64,000 nt of DNA from Polytrichum commune (taxonomy: Eukaryota > Streptophyta > Polytrichopsida > Polytrichales > Polytrichaceae). Location: positions 10,600,001 through 10,664,000 of the forward strand of contig OX485803.1 of NCBI GenBank assembly GCA_950295325.1, read 5' to 3'. Shown here piece by piece: positions 11,101 through 24,330 of this stretch. Both the position numbers and the translations under genes were made by a program. The first letter of the stretch is position 1. Every line of letters starts with the position of its first letter. Below the pieces are notes generated by a model that saw nothing but the letters and a program-made list of their open reading frames with translations, was not told the origin of the DNA and searched no databases.

Positions 11101-13764
11101 ACTCAAGAAAAGGCTCATTTCTAAAAATGACTTTGCAACTTCTATACATGGTTGCATATGGATTTTTTATTTTTTTATAGTTTGAAGACTTTGTATAGAT
11201 TTTTAAATCTATGGATTTAAAAAAATTATTGAAAATTATTTAACTTGCTTGAAATAGCCAAAGTCATGAAAATGTCATTTTTAGGCTCAACTACCTTATG
11301 TACAAATTTGACAGCAAACAAGAAGGAAACAATTATAGTTCATCTGTAACTTTCACTTACTGAATTCATATGATGTCGATTTGGGCGAACCAACTCATAG
11401 ACTCGTTTCTTGTTGGATGCGTATACCCTTGCCTCCAAGGAACCAGTGTACGGGTTGGTTAGCCCCAACCATATAATGTCATACCCCTTGAGTCCAAAAT
11501 AACGACCTCAACTTATGACTCACGTTACAAATCGCCTGAGTGGATTATGATTGATAAGCACGTTGGTAGATAAGGCCCAAGTCCCAAGATGTTCTGCAAG
11601 TAATACCCTCCCAAATAAGAATGTCCCTAGAATAGTGACCTTTGTTCATGGAAAGCCCTTAGGAGAGGGCCTTATCCGGTGTAAAACACCGACAACACAG
11701 ATCATTATACTGCAAACAACCAGCCCAGAAACGTAAAGAGTGTTCATTTGTTATGATGCACCTAGGTATGTTGAATGAGAATCTCTGTGCAGGGGCTTTA
11801 AGAGGCACTTCAGCTTTAAATTTGGTTATGATTCGGGATCAAATCAAATATAAATATTTGCAGCAAAACTGGCAGTCGACACGACGTCACATTCAACAGA
11901 GCGTGAGGGCAATCAGAATCCGCGGCACGAAAGCAAAGGAACATTGAGTCCCCGTCTGATCATGTGGCATTCTTTTGACCAAGACCACACCTGCCACATG
12001 TGCATAGTTATCATACACAAATTATTCAATGCAGGAACTTCGTTGCAACTTTCACAGTGCACAATATAGCTTATATATATTGACTCGGCAAAGCATAAAG
12101 GCCAAATATTCTTCCTCTTCATCTACATGTCGCCGGCCTCGTCAATAGTTGATAACTTGTGCACTTCACTGGCGTCACTGCTGTACCAATACCCCCAAAT
12201 CCCTGAATCAAATTTGGATACTTGTCGTGGGGAGGCTTGAAAATGACATCACCCTGTTCATTCCCCCTTAATAAGGTGTCCTACGATAACTCAAAACTGA
12301 CCTCTGGTAGACCTCGTGGGAACACTTCAACATGGTGTTGGATAATATTCTGCTCAAAATTGTTGCTATGATTGCGGAAATTAAAATTGCATCAAATAGC
12401 TAAAGGTAGACTACAGTCCTCCTGTCATGTCACGTGCAACAGTGTTGATGACTTTGTGAGTGGATTCAGACTGTGTGTATAAGACTACTAGTTTTGACTT
12501 GACATATTGTAGTATAAAGAATGATATGTTGTCAATTTCAATATATAGGGCACCAAGTAATCCACTTCAAGGAGCAAGCTGCAGTTTCTGTCATGGACCG
12601 TATATTAATATCCAAAACCACCACTATGTACCACGATCATACAATTATGAGGGAATCAAATGTATCAAAACTTGGTACATCATAGTCTTGGTTATGTGTT
12701 AGTTTTGAGTAATAAGGTACACAACATGGTTATTTTGGTTACTTTTCTTAATCGGACATTATTTTGGTTACTACATCTGAGTGGGTATGTGGATAGGTGT
12801 GATTCCTAAAGTGATGTCGGAAAGACATGTGTTATGAAAAAAATTGACTAGTACATGTTCCAAATGTGTTAACCATTTAGATTCAATAGTCAATGTACTT
12901 AGAAGACCTAGATATTGCCATTTTATAGTCACGAGAATCTTCACTTTGATATTGAATAAGATGTTCATGTGAGCTTTAAAAATTATGAGGAAAGTGGCTG
13001 TGGACTGGGATTTTGTGTTCCGTATCTTAGGAGAAGTGGGCTAGTTGGAAAAAGTAGCCGTCCAATACCCATCTACCTTACACCTTAATAGACCTTATGT
13101 GATAATGTTGATGAGTTTGTGATTGTCTTGACGGCTGCTTGAGTTTAAATTTTTAAAATTGAGGTGGGCTACGAACTTGATGCTAGTCATTTAACTGCTG
13201 TGCGGCAGTTCAATACTGGTAGACTGCAGACAATTCTGTAATTTGAACATGCACGTCCAGAAGTCCAGAAGCTCATGCCACACTTTCCATACTGTCAATT
13301 ACACGAGCTGACAAAGTGAGAACATTAAACCTGAAGTAAATGGCCGGGAAAAGTCATGATGCCTGCATCCCAATATGTATAAGAGTAGTGCAACAGCGAT
13401 GGACATCTGCACAAATCTCAGCTATCCCAGGCTGTTTATAGCCAGATAAACCACAACCTAGCTTAACTGAAGCTGCCTTTCATCCTTACAATTTGAGTGT
13501 TATCCTTGTGTAAGTTAATAGGTGAAGATTGCATGCATCGGCACCTGGTGAGTAGGTTATGCCAAAGATTGGTGCAGCTGAGCAAGGTTGTGACTTCCCT
13601 TCATTTGGAGGATGCAATTTTTGGAACTTGATCTAGTCTTCATTTTCCGGAATCGTGCGTTCTAAGTTGCTTTCACAAACTCCTCTGCTTGGCAGCTGAT
13701 ATAATTCTGAGACCTAATTTACCCTTCCTGTAGATAGTAATCATCAAATTACTGGGGATCTGCC
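8105..13764. other. Non-genic region with dispersed repeats
   Basis: No gene could be supported. 8286-8520 is similar, in reverse orientation, to about 61260-61545, sharing GTGAGTCAAATTTTTGG and GTCTTCCCCGCC. 10140-10620 belongs to a repeat family also present at 21905-22330. A run of C lies at 9327-9339. The ORFs of 60-100 codons here have low-complexity or unmatched translations. Confidence 0.5.
10140..10620. repeat. Dispersed repeat, copy 1 (mate at 21905-22330)
   Basis: The two copies share long similar stretches, including GCATCAAACAAACAAAGAC and CACTAGAGAAAAA(T/C)AATAC, in the same order and orientation. Neither has visible ends or coding capacity, so the class is unknown. Confidence 0.65.
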
Positions 13765-16257
13765 ATGGTGATGAGGATTTATGGCGCAGCTGCCACCAAT
13801 GTGGAGCGTGCATTATTACCCCTCTTTGAGGCAGAGGTAAGCCCATCAGTTTCTCAGGCTCTTAGAATATCTGTTGGCAAGTCACTCAATAAGTTAGATG
13901 TGCTAGTTACTTAACTGCTTATAAGCTATCTTGGAATACGAGAAGTATAAATTGTATGCCTTACCTGTAGATATCTCAAAAACATCTTGAAATACAGGAG
14001 ATAGTCACAGCCAAACACATTAATTACTTATGTGCTTTTCCTATTATCCTACCTCATCTCTTTGGTTCTTCAAGGGGTTCAAGAATAGTACCCATCACCT
14101 AGAGTTTCTAGCATGTGACAATCTAAAGCCTAGACTTGTCGACAAATTGCCTCAATTGACCTGATTTTCATTGACACTGGGGTAGTTCCTGACAATTGTT
14201 TGAGAGAAAATTAAATCTCTCGAACAATCGTCACCAATGCAACTATATTTTGGCTTTAGGCAACACAAATCCATATGATGCTGTGCCTCATGCCAAGCTT
14301 GAACTTTGTGGGTATCGCTGTCACCATTATGCTCATGTGCTTGTACTGATAGTTGTATGTTCATGTGAATTAGATTACATTGATATTTTCATTACAATTT
14401 TGCCCTAATAGCATTGAGCTCTTAAAAATTTGAAGGTGGACGTTGACAAGGAGTTAGAGCTAGTGTTGGTCGATATGCTGAAAAGAGAACACAAGAAACC
14501 TGCATACCTAGCCAAGCAGGTAAGGTTCACTAGTTGTGCATCCAATATTGGTTTTCCTGCTATAGTAAACATGTGTCAAGCTGCTGCTTCTATGGAAGCG
14601 CAGCTTCTCTGATCACTGTTTAGAGTTGGGATGAAGATTTCATTTATGGAAATTCAATTGTGCTTTGCAGTGTAATGAGAGTAAAATGTCCATGATTCAG
14701 CAAAGTTAGGCAATGAAAATTTAGCTAGTGAACAATAACTGACACAATTGTATCATACTATGATTGCAGCCTTTTGGACTCGTGCCATGTTTTGAGGATG
14801 GTGACCTTCTCCTTCTTGGTAAGTTGATGTATACAGTAGAATTTAGGTCTTCAGCTAGTTCTAGTAACCCTAGTAGTTCTGATACCTTTCATTTTGCACA
14901 TCAATAAACACTGCATCCTTATAAATTTTTTGAACTGAGCCTACCAAACTGCAGGAGTTTCGTCCACCTCCTTACATGTATAGCAGTGATGATGTATTGA
15001 TCATGTGTAACATGTAAGGTCCCATGTATATGGGACTGAGTTAACTTCATGTTCCATGTTCCATGTTCCATGTAAGGAACTAAATAGAGCTCTGTGGAAT
15101 TACCTCCCAAGGCTCTTAATTAAGAAACTTAAGGTGAGCTATGGAAGAGGAGACATGACTACATGAATGTGACAATTTATTGATTCACTATTATTGGAAC
15201 TGTTGTACTGGGAGCATGATCTCCACCTACTTGGTTGCTGGTTGTTGCTCAACCTCTCAAAAGCTCATGTCAAAAGGACGGTTCATGCCTTCAATTGATA
15301 GAACTCTATACAAGAAATTGTAAAAACAAAAAGCAAAAGAAACGTTGGTGTTCATGATGAATGTGAACCCATTCTCTTTATACCTATCATGGGTATCCAT
15401 GATGCAGGATAGGGTGTATAGTTTTCCTTTCGGAACATTGGTTCCGTGAGGTTAGGGGGAAACAAAAAGGGGCTAGAGGGGTTAGGTTGGGGTTACGGGA
15501 ACTTCTGGCAGGGATGGCATGGGTGCTTGTCGAAAGTCAAGTTTTCTATTAATTAGGATTAATAGGTAGGTGAGGTATTTGTTGGCATTCTGGCATAATT
15601 GGGTTTGTGGTGGTGGTGGGCTTGAGGATGTTGAGGTCTTTGAGTTTCGCAAATGAGTAATCAAGTGTGGTGCTTCGTACTCCTGCCGTGTTGGTTATGA
15701 AGGAATCTAGAATTTGTAAGTAGAATGATAGACATGCTTGCTGTTGTCACACGTTTTGACTAATGGTTTAAATGAATGGGCCAACTGCAGAGTCCCGCGC
15801 CATTGCAAGGTACCTTGCAGAAAAATACCAGGACCAAGGGGTGCCACTCTTGGGCAAGACCTTGAAGGAGAGGGCCATTATCAATCAATGGTGTGAGGTA
15901 GAGAGCCAGAACTTTAACGTGGCAGCGGCATCCCTAATCAGAGAAATGTACATGTCTTCCCTTGAGAAAAGGCCGATCAATGAAGAATACTTGGATTCTT
16001 GCAAAACCAAATTAGAGGCAATACTGGATGTTTACGATGTCCACTTGTCCAAGAACAAGTTCATTGCAGGTAACACATATTCTCTTGCCGATGCACTCCA
16101 TGTTCCCCTCCTAAACAGGTTGTTGAACAAGAAAAATGAAGTTTTCACCGGCCGCAGGCATGTCTTGGCATGGGCCAAGGCTCTTAATTCACGCCCATCC
16201 TATAAAAAAACGCAGGAACTCAACTCAAAGTGGGTAAATCTCAGAGCGTTGAAGTGA
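13765..16257 (+). CDS. Phi-class glutathione S-transferase GST-A (4 exons, 223 aa)
   Basis: The enzyme family is cytosolic and joins glutathione to electrophiles or reduces peroxides. Exons are 13765-13836, 14436-14519, 14770-14818 and 15791-16257 (72, 84, 49, 467 nt); all introns are GT-AG and together give 223 codons plus TGA. Exon 1 begins MVMRIYGAAATNVERALL, the thioredoxin-like fold. Exon 2 gives VDVDKELELVLVDM. Exon 3 gives PFGLVPCFEDGD, the glutathione-binding loop with cis-Pro. The codon split between exons 3 and 4 gives the Glu of ESRAIARYLAEKYQ, whose Glu-Ser binds the gamma-glutamyl group. The C-terminal helical domain includes the folding motif YSLADALH. Odd point: the position of the catalytic Ser (five residues before Arg15) is Ala10, with Thr11 next to it. 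The last 250 nt and 3' flank are duplicated at 34196-34785. Confidence 0.9.
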
Positions 16258-17530
16258 GCTGGATCTAATATCCATAGATATTGTCCTCATATCTATGACC
16301 CCGTGCATCAATTTAAAAACGGGACCAAGTGGATAGCTCAACAACTTTACCTAGAGTAGAGATAACTTAGGTGTAGAAGTAGTGATTGTAGTGTTCGACA
16401 GTTGCTTCTAAATTATAGGTGAGGCCCCTTTCCGTGCATATGTACCTGTGATGTCGATCATGCCAGCCACCAGATACGTGACCCAAAATTTATTCAGCTC
16501 AAACAGAGTGTGTCAGCATATATATATGTACAATACAGACAGCTAGTGTTAAAAAATTCCTGCCGATATCATTTGGCTTCATTAATTTAGTTCATCCCTG
16601 GTGTGTAGTAGGAAGTGTGCCAATTCCAATTGTCAAAGGGCTTGAGCAAGACAGAGGAGAAATCCAATGATTGTAACTAAAACTCTCTTTCAAGGATCAC
16701 GAGTTCAATTCATCTCTCACAATCACAAAATCGGGTTATGGGGTTTTGCATCTGCTAGATCCCTAAAAATGAAGGGGCTTCCGAGGATTCGAGTGACCTC
16801 CTTCAACCGAATACTCTTGTTGTTTTGCGCTGTTGAACCAATCCGTGACTGGTAATTTGGCGTGCAAGTAATGAAATCTATATTGGGCCACTGCTTTAAA
16901 TTCAGAAATTAAATAAAAGGTGTTAAATAAGAACAGCCAGTTGAGTCAGAAGGCTAAGCAACACTCTGTGTCAAGCCAAACATCTTCAGTGTTTTCTTAA
17001 TTATATTGTAATATGATAATTCCATCTGAGAGGAAGGTGGCAGGTGTCCATTTTCCATGTCATTGACTTGGAAATTCATACTTGCAATTTCTTGGCCATG
17101 AGTTGGCTGTTTCACATTACAAATTGTATTGTTACTAATTTATATTGTGATCTGGGGGTTGCATGTATATATGGAGTGATGTGTATCCAGATGCCATTAT
17201 AACAATTTTTTGATGGAGTAGGGATCTTCCCGTGATTTAGTTATGGTTATTGGAAACACACGTTTGTTGATTCCTTAAATGATAACATGGGTCCACCCTT
17301 GGGGGTTGCACCTTTCAATTGAAAAACCAAGAAGCACGTGCGTTCACAACATATTGTAAATACCCCCTATATACAATTTTTTCTTTTCTTTGTAAAATCA
17401 AGAAATTTCAATACAAGTAACAATATGCATGGGTTAAATAAAATCACATGCATATATAGTCATTAGCATAAGTATACAAATATATTTTTGAATAAATAAA
17501 GAACCCCTATTATATGTATATTGTAAAACT

Positions 17531-18030
17531 CTAGCATTCATTAATTAAGTTGTTGAAGACTTTTTCATTACCCGGATGTAACTCATAAGCATCCGAGTCC
17601 ACAATATATGTGGTAGAAGCTAATGCAATTATTGTTTCTAAATCTTCCATCAAATGAACCATAAGATCGGAAGTCCACTTATTGTTGGTTCCTTTTTGGT
17701 ACCAACATAAACCAATGTCCGTGTTTGATGGATTGTCCATCAAGTCAATTGGATCTCTATACTCCACCCAACAATTACCAATTTCTTTACACATTATAAA
17801 ATCCCCCCCAACAAAGCAAACCTTAATTGGAGCTAATTTTTATGGTCTACCATGTTTTTTTTTCTCATAATTCTAGCTTTAGATATGTTTAAAATGCACA
17901 CTCCACATTCACAACCAAGATTTAATATAATATCACAATCGGCGGCGGTGAGGAGTTTAAGCTTCATATATAATATGCCAACCTTAATCCAAGTCAAATG
18001 ACGTTTGATTGAAGTTGCATTACCATTCAA
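17531..18030 (-). pseudogene. Possible remnant of an unrecognised gene
   Basis: Two minus-strand ORFs in close succession (18030-17833, then 17794-17531) give mixed, non-repetitive amino-acid composition, with Trp, Cys and acidic residues spread evenly (WVEYRDPIDLMDNPSNTDIG). No motif identifies the product. It could be chance; it is listed because the neighbourhood is otherwise AT-rich and stop-dense. Confidence 0.2.
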
Positions 18031-18121
18031 TTGACTAATAAATGGACTTTTGAAAGTCTAGACTCCCCTACCTCTACAAAAGCCACAATGGACTTTCATT
18101 AGATTGTGAGGGCATTTTAAC

Positions 18122-18529
18122 CACGGGGGGGTCACACCCCCTTACATTTCATAACCACGTGCGATAAAAGTTTGCTACCCTATATTACATGCCATAGATA
18201 AAATTTTAAATTATGATATTTTTTCTACATACACATAACCATTGATAATATCTTTTGTATATTTTTTTGAAATTTTTAGTCATCTTCATTTTTTGTAGTA
18301 ATTTTTTCAGTTCAATGTTGCGTCATTCTAGTTAGAAACGGTATGTTTTATAAAAAAACAAATCATCAAATTTGGTTACCAATTTTTACTATGTAATAGA
18401 TACTATGTATATCTACTCATGAAAAAAAAATCATAAACTTTTGAACCATTTTGGTGATGCTTTATGTAAAAAGTAGATTTTGTTTTATCGCACGTGGTGT
18501 TCAACTTGACAATGAAGTGCACCCCCCAT
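18122..18529. mobile_element. MITE with CACGGGG / CCCCAT ends (copy 1)
   Basis: The ends are CACGGGGGGGTCAC and GTGCACCCCCCAT, and an inner inverted repeat CCACGTGCGATAAAA (18155-18169, mate at 18483-18497) is perfect. The whole element is homologous, in reverse, to the better preserved copy at 26854-27275. Flanks CATTTTAAC and GATTTCAAC differ at two of nine positions and look like an old target duplication. There is no coding capacity. The 8-9 bp duplication points to a hAT or Mutator-type parent. Confidence 0.7.
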
Positions 18530-19392
18530 GATTTCAACATTTTCATGTTCACCAATTAGAACATCCAAAGCATGTCGAAGCTCACTTTGCAACTCCACAT
18601 CTTCATTTCACCCTACAACTGCATCAATTTGTTCTCTATGACCACAATTTGCACATGTTTGATTGTCTTCTCCAACACTATTTTTTTCCTTATCCCTACC
18701 TTGTGCACTAGAATCATCAATCCATGTGTGATCATAATCACACTCCTCGTCCTCCTTTATACTTCCAAATAAATGAACCTTAATAAATGACCCTACAATA
18801 CAAGTATAATGTTATATATTTTGTAGGGAACCTCCATACATGTATGTAACAACTGTAAATCTATAACCCCCGAACAAATTTTCAAGGAGTGGCAAATAAT
18901 GTTGGATTAACATTTAGTGTTGGTGACACTAAACTGTGATTTACAATTAGTATTGAGCAAGACAATTAGTATTGGTGACACTAAACATCATATTTAGTGT
19001 AGTTGTTAGATTCTAGACAGTTATGTTTTGTCATAAAATCCATTAACATGTGGGTGTAATCACCAATGTCAGTGAGCACAGAAACTACAATGCTTAGCAA
19101 TGCAAGTAAAATATATATGGTCAACAATAATGTGAACATGTACGGGTTCGTAACATTATGCAGATCCATAACAATGAATTGTGGGACTAACTGTATTCCA
19201 CAGAATATTCCTCACATTCAATCTTTATATGGAAATATTCCATGGAATATTGTCAGTTCCACATAACACTGTTATGAATCTGAATAATGTTATGTTTGTG
19301 CTTGTGCTTGTGGAAAAGATGATTATTAAGAAACTGACATCATTATCTACGGGAGTTGTTCTGATATGCCTAATACCTTGATTAATTTGAAG

Positions 19393-20477
19393 GTGGATGT
19401 CTATGAAGGATGTGAAGCAAGTGCACAAGGAATTTACAAACCGTGATCAGAAAACGTCTGAATATGTGGTGAAGAATGTGAGCACAGCTTTGTTCTAACC
19501 TGAATTTGCAACGTTGTCGCAGTCATTTATTTTCAAATCGTGCAGTATTGACAACATCTCACCAAAAACAGGCATCAATAAATTTCCATGTGATGAGGGC
19601 ATGTTTACATTAAAGCTAATTAGATCATGGCTCTTGAGAATCCTTGAATTCTCATTAGTTGATAGTGTCACGGACCCCGTGCCTTAGGTTTACATGAAGG
19701 TAGTTTTGAACCATTCTTGAGCAAGCACAAGACCTTGATAGAGAGAGGGAGGGCGATCATCAAGCACTTGTGTGGAAATAGAGAGCCACACCTGCCGCCT
19801 TGTGGTTGTTGTTCAGGAAGGATATTTTGCGAGCGTAGAGAAGCGACCTGTAAGGCAGATGGGTTCTTAAGTGGTTCGTTTTCTTAATCGGACTTCTATA
19901 TTTGATTGGTATGTGGTTCGGTGAGGATCAAAGAGCAAACATCATAAAAACACATGTTTACAAGAGATTGGACTATGTCTCCAGATATTAATAACGACTC
20001 GTCACTCAATAATGAACACCGTTGGGAGGACCTTTGTATTCACTTAAGAAATCAACAAACATGCGCTTTCAATTACCATAACTGAATTGAGAGGAGGTAC
20101 GATTTTCAATCTAGTTTTTGGATATGTTTCATCATAGGTATGCTAATGCAACACAAGTTTGGTTGTGTAAACCTAATTGGTAGAAGATGAAGACGTGAAA
20201 CATGAACCAAATAACACCCACATTCCTTAAACGAAGAATTTGTAACATCACGTGCCCCACAAGTTGAGGCCATCTTGGAAGTTTATGAAGTCCATTTGTC
20301 TTGGAATTAGTATCTTGCTGGGGATAATTTCACCCTTGCAGATGTGCTTCACCTCATCAGGTCGATGGCCATAAAGAAGGAGTTCTTCATGGAACACAGA
20401 CGCAACCTTGTGTGGGCTTGAAAGTCTTAAAAATTCTAGGCCAGCTTTTGAGAAGCCAGGCTTGGCAGTTAACTTCG
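19393..20477 (+). pseudogene. psi-GST-B, decayed phi-class GST
   Basis: Two pieces remain. At 19393-19480 an exon 2-like segment reads DVKQVHKEFTNRDQKTSEYV, preceded by the same TTTGAAG/GTGGA acceptor context as in GST-A. At 20251-20477 an exon 4-like segment reads VEAILEVYEVHLSWN, stop, YLAGDNFTLADVLHL...HRRNLVWA, and then several stops where NSRPSYKK is expected. Exon 1 and the 49-nt exon 3 were not found. The order and orientation match GST-A upstream, so it is an old tandem duplicate. Confidence 0.75.
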
Positions 20478-22863
20478 TGTGGGAAAAGGAGATGACTTAC
20501 CTTAGAAAGTTAGGTTTCCTCAAAATGTGTATACTGTATATTATATCAAAGTTCGAACTAGATAATATCAAACTGAATGTTATATAGTTATATGTTATGA
20601 TAAAGTTCAAACTAGATATATCAAACTTCGAACACAGGCAAGGGTTTTCCATGGACTCTGCAGTGATTGCCGATGTTCTAGTATTGATTTCCAGCCCTGG
20701 AAATGTTGAATAGATTCCAATTTGTCTTGACATCAGTTGACAGATGACTAGAAACTTACCAGCGTATTGATCAATGGAATCTGTGTAACTACACTGTTTA
20801 TGGTTTTGAGTGTCGTGTACACTATTTGCGAAGGACCTAAATTAGATGCCTTGAGGTTTCAACATGTCACGTTTGCTAATTGCAATATTATACTATTCGA
20901 CAACCAAAGAGACTTTTCAAAGTGAAAAAATATTCATATTGTGACATGTAGCGTAGCACGCTGAAATACTTGGGAAGATAGTTTTTTGATTTAGTATACA
21001 AGGGGGAAATATTAATGAGCATACTAATGGCAAGTGTCACATTTGGTGTGCAAGAGAAAGATATTTAAGAGCATACGAATGTCAAGTGTCATTTTTGTAC
21101 ACTTTCGTCAACTTGTAGACCATTGTGTGACATAGGCATACACCTCATAGCATTATTGAACATAGGTCCCTGTGGTTGAGGAAGGGAGCTCTAGATTTAT
21201 CTATTCTTCTCTATTTACATTTTATTTAACTTATTTTTGTATGGTTTTTTTTCATCCACAAAATTCCATGCAAAAATACTCTCCTTTCATCAACTACTAT
21301 TCATCAAATTCATTTTTGATTTTAGTTGGTTTTACATGTCACACCTTCACATCTTGTTCCCTTTTGACTTTCTATTCACAATTTTTAATGGTTTTTTCTC
21401 ATCCACAAATTCCATACATAATACCCTCCTTTCATCAATTACTTTACATCAAATTTACTTTATTTACTTTTCATATGGAGATCATACGTATAAACCTTAT
21501 TTGACTTAAGGGTTAAGCTCCAAAGAATTTATGGTCTGCTCTCCCATATTCTCCACATATGTTTATAATTTGAAACTTGAATAATCCATTTCTTGTAACA
21601 TTCACATTTAACTAAGACTAGCAAATAATAAGATGATTTATTATTAACCTTTCATATCTTCCAAACCATGTTGACCTTTCAAACATGTCCTCTTACATCC
21701 ATTGTCATGCCATGCATGCACACATGATTTCTATACGGAATGTATTATGCATGCATCACATGAGATTTTTCGTTGACAACAAAAACCCCATGGCAATTTT
21801 AAATAAAAATTTCATTTTCATTTTCAGATTTAGTTTTTCTTTTAACAAGCTTTTTCTTTATTTAAATTTTTATTTAATTTTGTTTAAATTTTGATATTCC
21901 TTTATTACATATGAAATTCACTTTCACTTTTCAATGAGAAAACCATTGAGCATTTTTTCATCCACAGCCTGCAACGCAACAATTGCATCAAACAAACAAA
22001 GACGAAGCACAATAACTTAGCCACAATATGAAGAGAAAAACTGAAGGAAACTTATGACCATTCCAAGATCCTCCAGTTTGTAAACTCCCATAACCCAAAA
22101 TGCAAATCCTAACAAGAATGGACAAGGTAGTCAGTGAGGACTATTACAATATGACAAAAATAGATTGGATACACATCTGTTGTCAAGTTTTTTTCTAAAG
22201 TTTGCGGCCCCCTATTGTGCATCTACATTTACTTTAGATTTTTAAACAACCTTTTTGAATGTACGCACTAGAGAAAAACAATACCTCTTCATTATGTATA
22301 CTATGAACACTAATGCTTCAAATAATAACACTATATTCATTAATTTGAGACTTTCTCTTGTCTCAAATTAATATTTGGACCACAACAACATGAAGTTGCC
22401 CAAAACTATATTGTCAACAATCTCAAATATATTATAAGTCCTAGTATCCCAAAATCAATGGTTGGCCGACATAAGCATATTGGGTAGAGCACTTGATACC
22501 AACTTCATCAACAAAAACACATTGGGTAGAGCATTTGAAACCAACTTCGCCAAAAAAATCATATAGAATGATGGCTATTATTAGCATGAACAATAAAATA
22601 TAGACACTACGACTTACATAGCGTCATGTAGTAAATGCATATTTATTCAACCCTACAATTTAGTTCCAAACATAATAATAAAATAAAATTCACAGTTGTT
22701 ATGAAATATTCTATGTGGATATTCATCCAACACCAAACAATATAGCGATCCTAAGTTCAACCCAAACGCTACCCCAATTTTGAAGAGCACACATATGATT
22801 AATACGTGTCTACTACAGCTACATATGAAACTATAATCATGATAACACAATCCAACCAACTTC
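20478..22863. other. Non-genic, AT-rich region with repeats
   Basis: No gene is supported. 21237-21300 and 21385-21450 share a direct repeat (TTTTTTCTCATCCACAAAT-like). 21905-22330 is the mate of the repeat at 10140-10620. 22339-22372 is a perfect 13-bp hairpin (ATTAATTTGAGAC around an 8-base loop). 22470-22565 holds two copies of a unit of about 46 bp with CATTGGGTAGAGCA. The long ORFs at 21172-21509 are translations of pyrimidine-rich repeat. Confidence 0.5.
21905..22330. repeat. Dispersed repeat, copy 2 (mate at 10140-10620)
   Basis: It is similar along its length to 10140-10620 in the same orientation, with scattered substitutions and small gaps. No termini or coding sequence can be defined. 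Confidence 0.65.
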
Positions 22864-24330
22864 TCATTCAAGGTGGCTTGCTTCTTGTGCGATCTGAGCA
22901 AGGTTGTTTTTTGCAAAAGTTATGTACTTTTGAGGGATGGACACTGATCCACTATGATTTTTCCGTGGATTCCATGCTATAAATATAGAATTTGTATCTA
23001 TCCAAGATGGACTGTGCTCAAAATCCACCTTCCACCAAAAGTTATGGTTTGTATCCCAACCTGTATAATGCCGAATCACATCTTCATTTCGTGCCATCGG
23101 TCGGTAATATTCCACTTGAATTTGTCGAAAATGAGGGCTAGAGGTTGCAAAAGTTGGTTTGGACAAAGCTCTTGCCACCCACACTAGATTTGCATATGTC
23201 TCATCTCTAGGACGCAAAATGAGCATATAACCTTCATGACAATCCACTACAATGTGGAAAGATGGCGGGGGACAATTACTAGCAGGCCCGACGTAATGGT
23301 CGTCCACATCAAATTCCTTACAAACCTCTTCATTTCCCAAAAGGCTAGCCTCAGAAGCTTGTACATCGACACGAGTTTGTGGCTAAAATCCATGCCTCAA
23401 AGTAAGGGGGGTATCTTGGTGAAGGTTTGCCAAGGCGGCACGAATATATGTCCAATACTATATCCAACTCCCGTAACGATGTCAACATGATCCACCAACA
23501 TCCGCTATCTTCAAACTCTCCCAATATTGTATGAAGCATGATATGATTTTTACAATATCCTCCAAATTCTTTATGAGTATTGGTTTGCAAGTCCTAGGCT
23601 CCCCGTCCTGTAACATTGTCTTTCCATCCGCATCAACGCGCCACACAAGGAGACCCTCCGGTGGGCTCTAGTCTTGTGTCGTGCACAACAACTTGTATTG
23701 CATAGCGGGGACACCATCGCCACGCATGTAGAATTGGAATTGTTGTGCCTTCGTATACCCAATCAATTGTTGAGCTCCACTTCAAATATACGGTTCTATA
23801 AATGCCTTGAAGTCGGACACCTCCTTGATCATATGGGGGATGACATGAATGTTCTCCAAATCCATGTACAACTTCACCAACAATGAGATTGTTAGAAAAT
23901 CCTCCTCTCGCAACTTCATGCTCCACTGCCCAAAAGATGCATCAATATCATCATGCGTGTGGCCTACTAGAAGAAAAGACACAAAAACCTCCTTGAAAAT
24001 GCCTTTCGCAACCAACAACAACCAATATGCAGAAACATATCTACTTTTATTGTCCTTGACTACTCCATGGAGCCTCTTGATGCCTACGTCGTCGATAGCC
24101 CCCCACCCAAATAAAGATGCCGACAATCTCCGCCCCTATCACCACTCAGGGGCAAAGAGCGCAACTGCATCCAGCCGTCCCACTCTCGGTCTGGTGATAG
24201 TATTCCACCTCAACGGCGGCTGCGGATGGAGGCTTGACCTGCAAATAGTGGACCCCTCCCTATTCCTTTGCGGGACGCTTTGCCCCTCCCTACCAACTCG
24301 GATGCAAGTGCCCATCGTGTCAAGGTGACC
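22864..24330 (-). pseudogene. Decayed protein with GHTHDDID motif (DUF7869-like)
   Basis: On the minus strand, 24126-23782 encodes a segment with FLLVGHTHDDIDASFGQWS, the signature I associate with the DUF7869-type family of plants and invertebrates, whose function is not known. The same frame goes on past a stop at about 23782 (GYTKAQQFQFYMRGDGVPAMQ) and another at about 23665 (WRVDADGKTMLQDGEP). After a frameshift, 23340-22864 encodes an intact C-terminal part with VEYYRPMARNEDVIRHYTGWD and FWWKVDFEHSPSWIDTNSI. The pieces read as one protein with at least two stops and one frameshift. The N-terminal part could not be traced above 24330. It may come from a mobile element, but no ends were found. 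Confidence 0.6.

Larger units (their letters stand above)
16258..19392. other. Non-genic region downstream of GST-A
   Basis: The first 430 bases or so (to 16690) are the 3' flank of GST-A and recur, interrupted by a pogo element, at 34440-36770. A minus-strand ORF of 87 codons at 17531-17794 (MCKEIGNCWVEYRDPIDLMD...) and another at 17833-18030 have protein-like composition and may be remains of one gene, but I recognise no family. A foldback element lies at 18122-18529. Confidence 0.45.

Noticed and set aside
21172-21509. Overlapping ORFs of 90-110 codons rich in Phe, Ser, Thr, Leu
   Set aside because: They translate a pyrimidine-rich direct repeat; two frames are open over the same DNA.
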